NCBI GenBank assembly: GCA_002400675.1 | Contig: NVQY01000006.1 | Coordinates: 15,464-24,058 of the forward strand | Direction of reading: 5' to 3' | Length of the DNA stretch: 8,595 nt | From: Paracoccaceae bacterium | Lineage (GTDB): Bacteria > Pseudomonadota > Alphaproteobacteria > Rhodobacterales > Rhodobacteraceae | In this document: positions 7,407 through 8,595 of the stretch, in pieces | Position numbering within the stretch: the stretch's first letter is position 1 | Layout of the letters: each line of letters starts with the position of its first letter | Made by a program: the position numbers and the translations under genes | The notes under the pieces: model-generated | Told to the model about the DNA's origin: nothing | Databases searched by the model: none | The model's input: only the letters and a program-made list of their open reading frames with translations

Positions 7407-7455
7407 GGTGAAAAATATCGGGAAGGCCCCATAACGCCGGGACCTTCCCTTCACC
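7407..7455. terminator. Long hairpin after the EVE gene, possible terminator (better on the minus strand)
   Basis: GGGAAGG (7420-7426) pairs with CCTTCCC (7443-7449). The stem continues, after one C-A mismatch, with CCC/GGG around the 8-nt loop ATAACGCC. An outer tier GGTGAA (7407-7412) pairs with TTCACC (7450-7455). On the plus strand no T-run follows, so it is at best a stem without a U-tail for the tsaD operon. On the minus strand the inner stem is followed by GATATTTTT, which suits an intrinsic terminator for transcription arriving from the DUF2853 side. It may serve both directions. Confidence 0.6.
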
Positions 7456-7482
7456 CCACGTGCTACCTACTCACCACACGTG
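7451..7482. repeat. Direct repeat pair TCACCCCACGTG / TCACCACACGTG
   Basis: The two 12-bp copies at 7451-7462 and 7471-7482 differ at one base and start 20 bp apart, about two helical turns. Each ends in the palindrome CACGTG; the second extends to ACACGTGT. The spacing and symmetry resemble a tandem protein-binding site. The first copy overlaps the 3' arm of the preceding hairpin. No gene starts nearby in either direction, which makes an ordinary promoter operator unlikely. Confidence 0.5.
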
Positions 7483-7523
7483 TCTTGAAAACTTAGGTCT
7501 CGACCTTACTGGTCTTGTATTAT

Positions 7524-7572
7524 GCTTAGCGCATTACGCCCCATTTGAGCAAATCAAAAGCTTGGCGCATTA
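7524..7572. repeat. Direct repeat pair GCTTAGCGCATTA / GCTTGGCGCATTA
   Basis: The 13-bp copies at 7524-7536 and 7560-7572 differ at one base and start 36 bp apart. The stretch between them is AT-rich (CCATTTGAGCAAATCAAAAG). Just upstream, GACC-TTACT-GGTC forms a small dyad at 7502-7514. No open reading frame with a ribosome-binding site covers this spacer, so a small RNA, a binding site or duplicated debris are the options; I cannot separate them. Confidence 0.4.
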
Positions 7573-7587
7573 GCCTAAAATGCAATA

Positions 7588-7609
7588 CGTCCGCCACGAT
7601 GGGCGGACG
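7588..7609 (-). terminator. GC-rich hairpin, likely intrinsic terminator of the DUF2853 gene
   Basis: CGTCCGCC (7588-7595) and GGCGGACG (7602-7609) form a perfect 8-bp stem with a 6-nt loop. It begins 20 nt past the DUF2853 stop. On the minus strand it is followed by TATTGCATTTT, an interrupted T-rich tail, so termination by this hairpin is plausible but not ideal. The plus strand has no T-run after it. Confidence 0.55.
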
Positions 7610-7629
7610 CAGAAATGGTCTGTGATGGA

Positions 7630-7971
7630 TCAGCCGTAGACCGATTCCTTGCCGAAATGCTTGGTCAGCATGTAGTAGAACACGGCGCGGTATTTGTTGC
7701 GCTCGGATTTGCCATAGGTTTCGATTGCCGCATTGATGCCCGCCATCAGGTCTGGCCCGTCCGTAAGGCCCAGTTTTTTGATCAGGAAGTTGTCCTTGAC
7801 CGTCTCAAGTTCGCTTGGTTGCGACGCCGCCACGGTTGACGCATCCGCGTTGTAGATCGACGGGCCACAGCCGATAGTCACCTTGGTAAGCAGGCCCATA
7901 TCCGGATCCATGCCGCATTTGTTCTTTAGATCATCCGCATATTGCGCGATCAAATCGTCGCGTTTTCCCAT
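7630..7971 (-). CDS. DUF2853 family protein
   Basis: The 113-residue soluble, mostly helical protein matches the DUF2853 family. It has an N-terminal DLIAQYADDLK helix, then CGPSIYNADASTVAASQPSEL, the conserved ETVKDNFLIKKLGL (56-69), and the C-terminal RNKYRAVFYYMLTKHFGK (91-108). There is no signal peptide or membrane segment. No function is established for the family. The ATG at 7971 has AAAAAGGAAAG about 9 nt upstream, and the gene is monocistronic. It converges with the tsaD operon and diverges from the DUF899 gene. The N-terminal 30 residues look less family-like than the rest. The name is from motif recognition; no role is inferred. Confidence 0.85.
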   Translation of the reverse strand: MGKRDDLIAQYADDLKNKCGMDPDMGLLTKVTIGCGPSIYNADASTVAASQPSELETVKDNFLIKKLGLTDGPDLMAGINAAIETYGKSERNKYRAVFYYMLTKHFGKESVYG

Positions 7972-8089
7972 TTAAAACTTTCCTTTTTGAAACTCTGACC
8001 AAAATCGGCCTATGGCAGCACGATAGCAAGTGATCCCAACGGCACAAAGGGGAATTGCGCGCGACACCTGTCAAATACCCAAGCTTGAG

Positions 8090-8113
8090 TTATTTAACGG
8101 TTATGTTAAATAA
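8090..8113. promoter_or_regulatory. Perfect AT-rich palindrome upstream of the DUF899 gene, candidate operator
   Basis: The arms TTATTTAAC (8090-8098) and GTTAAATAA (8105-8113) are exact reverse complements, separated by GGTTAT. The site ends 20 bp before the DUF899 ATG. A -35-like TTGAGT at 8085-8090 and a -10-like TTAAAT at 8106-8111 (15-nt spacing, short) would place it on top of the promoter, a position typical for repression by a dimeric regulator. The regulator cannot be named from this window. The rest of the 7972-8133 spacer shows only a small GACA-CC-TGTC dyad (8063-8072) and no clear promoter for the DUF2853 gene. Confidence 0.55.
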
Positions 8114-8133
8114 ATGATGAAAAGGAGATCCTC

Positions 8134-8595
8134 ATGCCCGTGACCTTTCCAAATGAACCGGCGGACTATCGCACGGCCCGGACTGCCCTGTTGCAGGCAG
8201 AGATCGCCTTGCGCAACCAATCCGAACAGGTGGCGGAAATGCGCAGAGCTTTGCCCCAGGGTGGCCGCCTGAAAGAAGACTACGCGTTTACCGGAACGGG
8301 TGGCGAGATGGTCAGGCTTTCCAGCCTTTTGCGCGAGGGTGGGGATACATTGGCGCTTTATTCGCTGATGATGCGACCCGAGGCCAAGGACCCCTGCCCC
8401 ATGTGTGTATCCTTGTTGGATGGTCTGGCCGGACAGGCAAAACACATTGGGCAACAGATTGATTTTGCGGTGGTTTCCGCCGCCGTCCCCGAACAGCTTG
8501 AACGCCTGTCAAAGGCGCGCGGGTGGTCCGGGCTAAGGGTGCTTTCGGCGCAAGGCACCAGTTACCAATCCGATTACCACGCAGAATCAGCAGAT
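8134..8595 (+). CDS. DUF899 thioredoxin-like family protein (partial, cut by window end)
   Basis: The frame is open from the ATG at 8134 to the window end, giving 154 residues of an unfinished protein. The N-terminus PVTFPNEPADYRTARTALLQAEIALRNQ (2-28), the run EMRRALPQGGRLKEDYAF (35-52), and the DPCPMCVSLLDGL segment (86-98) are typical of DUF899. These are thioredoxin-fold proteins of unknown activity. The C-P-M-C pair (C88, C91) lies where a thioredoxin-like redox or metal site would be, after a strand (TLALYSLMM) and before a helix. The ATG is chosen on a strong AAAGGAG 7 nt upstream and the family N-terminus. The gene diverges from the DUF2853 gene and has a perfect palindrome before its start, so it is probably controlled separately. 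Its C-terminal half, including the usual Trp/Tyr-rich end, cannot be seen. Confidence 0.87.
   Translation, partial: MPVTFPNEPADYRTARTALLQAEIALRNQSEQVAEMRRALPQGGRLKEDYAFTGTGGEMVRLSSLLREGGDTLALYSLMMRPEAKDPCPMCVSLLDGLAGQAKHIGQQIDFAVVSAAVPEQLERLSKARGWSGLRVLSAQGTSYQSDYHAESAD

Noticed and set aside
7451..7572. Repeats as a CRISPR array
   Set aside because: There are only two different pairs of short repeats with unequal spacing, and no regular repeat-spacer structure or cas gene.
8069..8074. Perfect TTGACA on the minus strand as -35 box for the DUF2853 gene
   Set aside because: At 16-18 nt downstream there is no -10-like hexamer (CCCTTT region), so I cannot support a promoter from it.

Overview
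The window reads as chromosomal DNA of an alphaproteobacterium, most likely of the Rhodobacteraceae/Roseobacter group. The evidence is a hemD - alphaproteobacterial Mic60 (mitofilin) - HemY-like gene order on one strand, a divergent tsaD - gpsA - yciI - EVE-domain order on the other, and DUF2853 and DUF899 genes with strong Shine-Dalgarno sites in moderately GC-rich DNA. The assignment rests on protein and gene-order recognition only; no database search was run.

Layout. (1) Bases 1-926 hold the decayed 3' part of a large serine recombinase gene. It has two apparent frameshifts and a nonsense codon inside its zinc ribbon. Its C-terminal end abuts the 3' end of an intact tRNA-Thr(CGT) gene on the minus strand (927-1002), so this looks like the scar of an integrated element at a tRNA. 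(2) Bases 1138-4569, minus strand, hold an envelope/heme cluster: hemD (uroporphyrinogen-III synthase), then Mic60, then a HemY-family TPR membrane protein that ends in a four-cysteine metal-binding module. (3) From a 79-bp divergent spacer, the plus strand carries tsaD (tRNA t6A synthesis), gpsA (glycerol-3-phosphate dehydrogenase), a YciI-like protein and an EVE-domain protein. These are coupled by 4-nt, 1-nt and 1-nt junctions, so they are almost certainly one transcript. (4) Bases 7402-7629 form a convergent intergenic region unusually full of structure: two hairpins and two separate pairs of near-perfect direct repeats. (5) A DUF2853 gene (minus) and a DUF899 thioredoxin-like gene (plus, cut by the window end) diverge from a 162-bp spacer. 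That spacer contains a perfect AT-rich palindrome just ahead of the DUF899 start.

How the parts relate. The two central operons are housekeeping. One serves tetrapyrrole synthesis and inner-membrane/envelope organisation. The other serves tRNA modification and phospholipid precursor supply, with two small accessory proteins of uncertain role. The accessory signals are the recombinase remnant at the tRNA, the repeat-rich convergent spacer and the palindrome before the DUF899 gene. I see no CRISPR array, intact transposon, toxin-antitoxin pair or recognisable defence system. The most noteworthy observations are the LapB-like cysteine module on the HemY protein, the possible link of an EVE reader protein to tsaD, the recombinase/tRNA junction and the structured convergent spacer.
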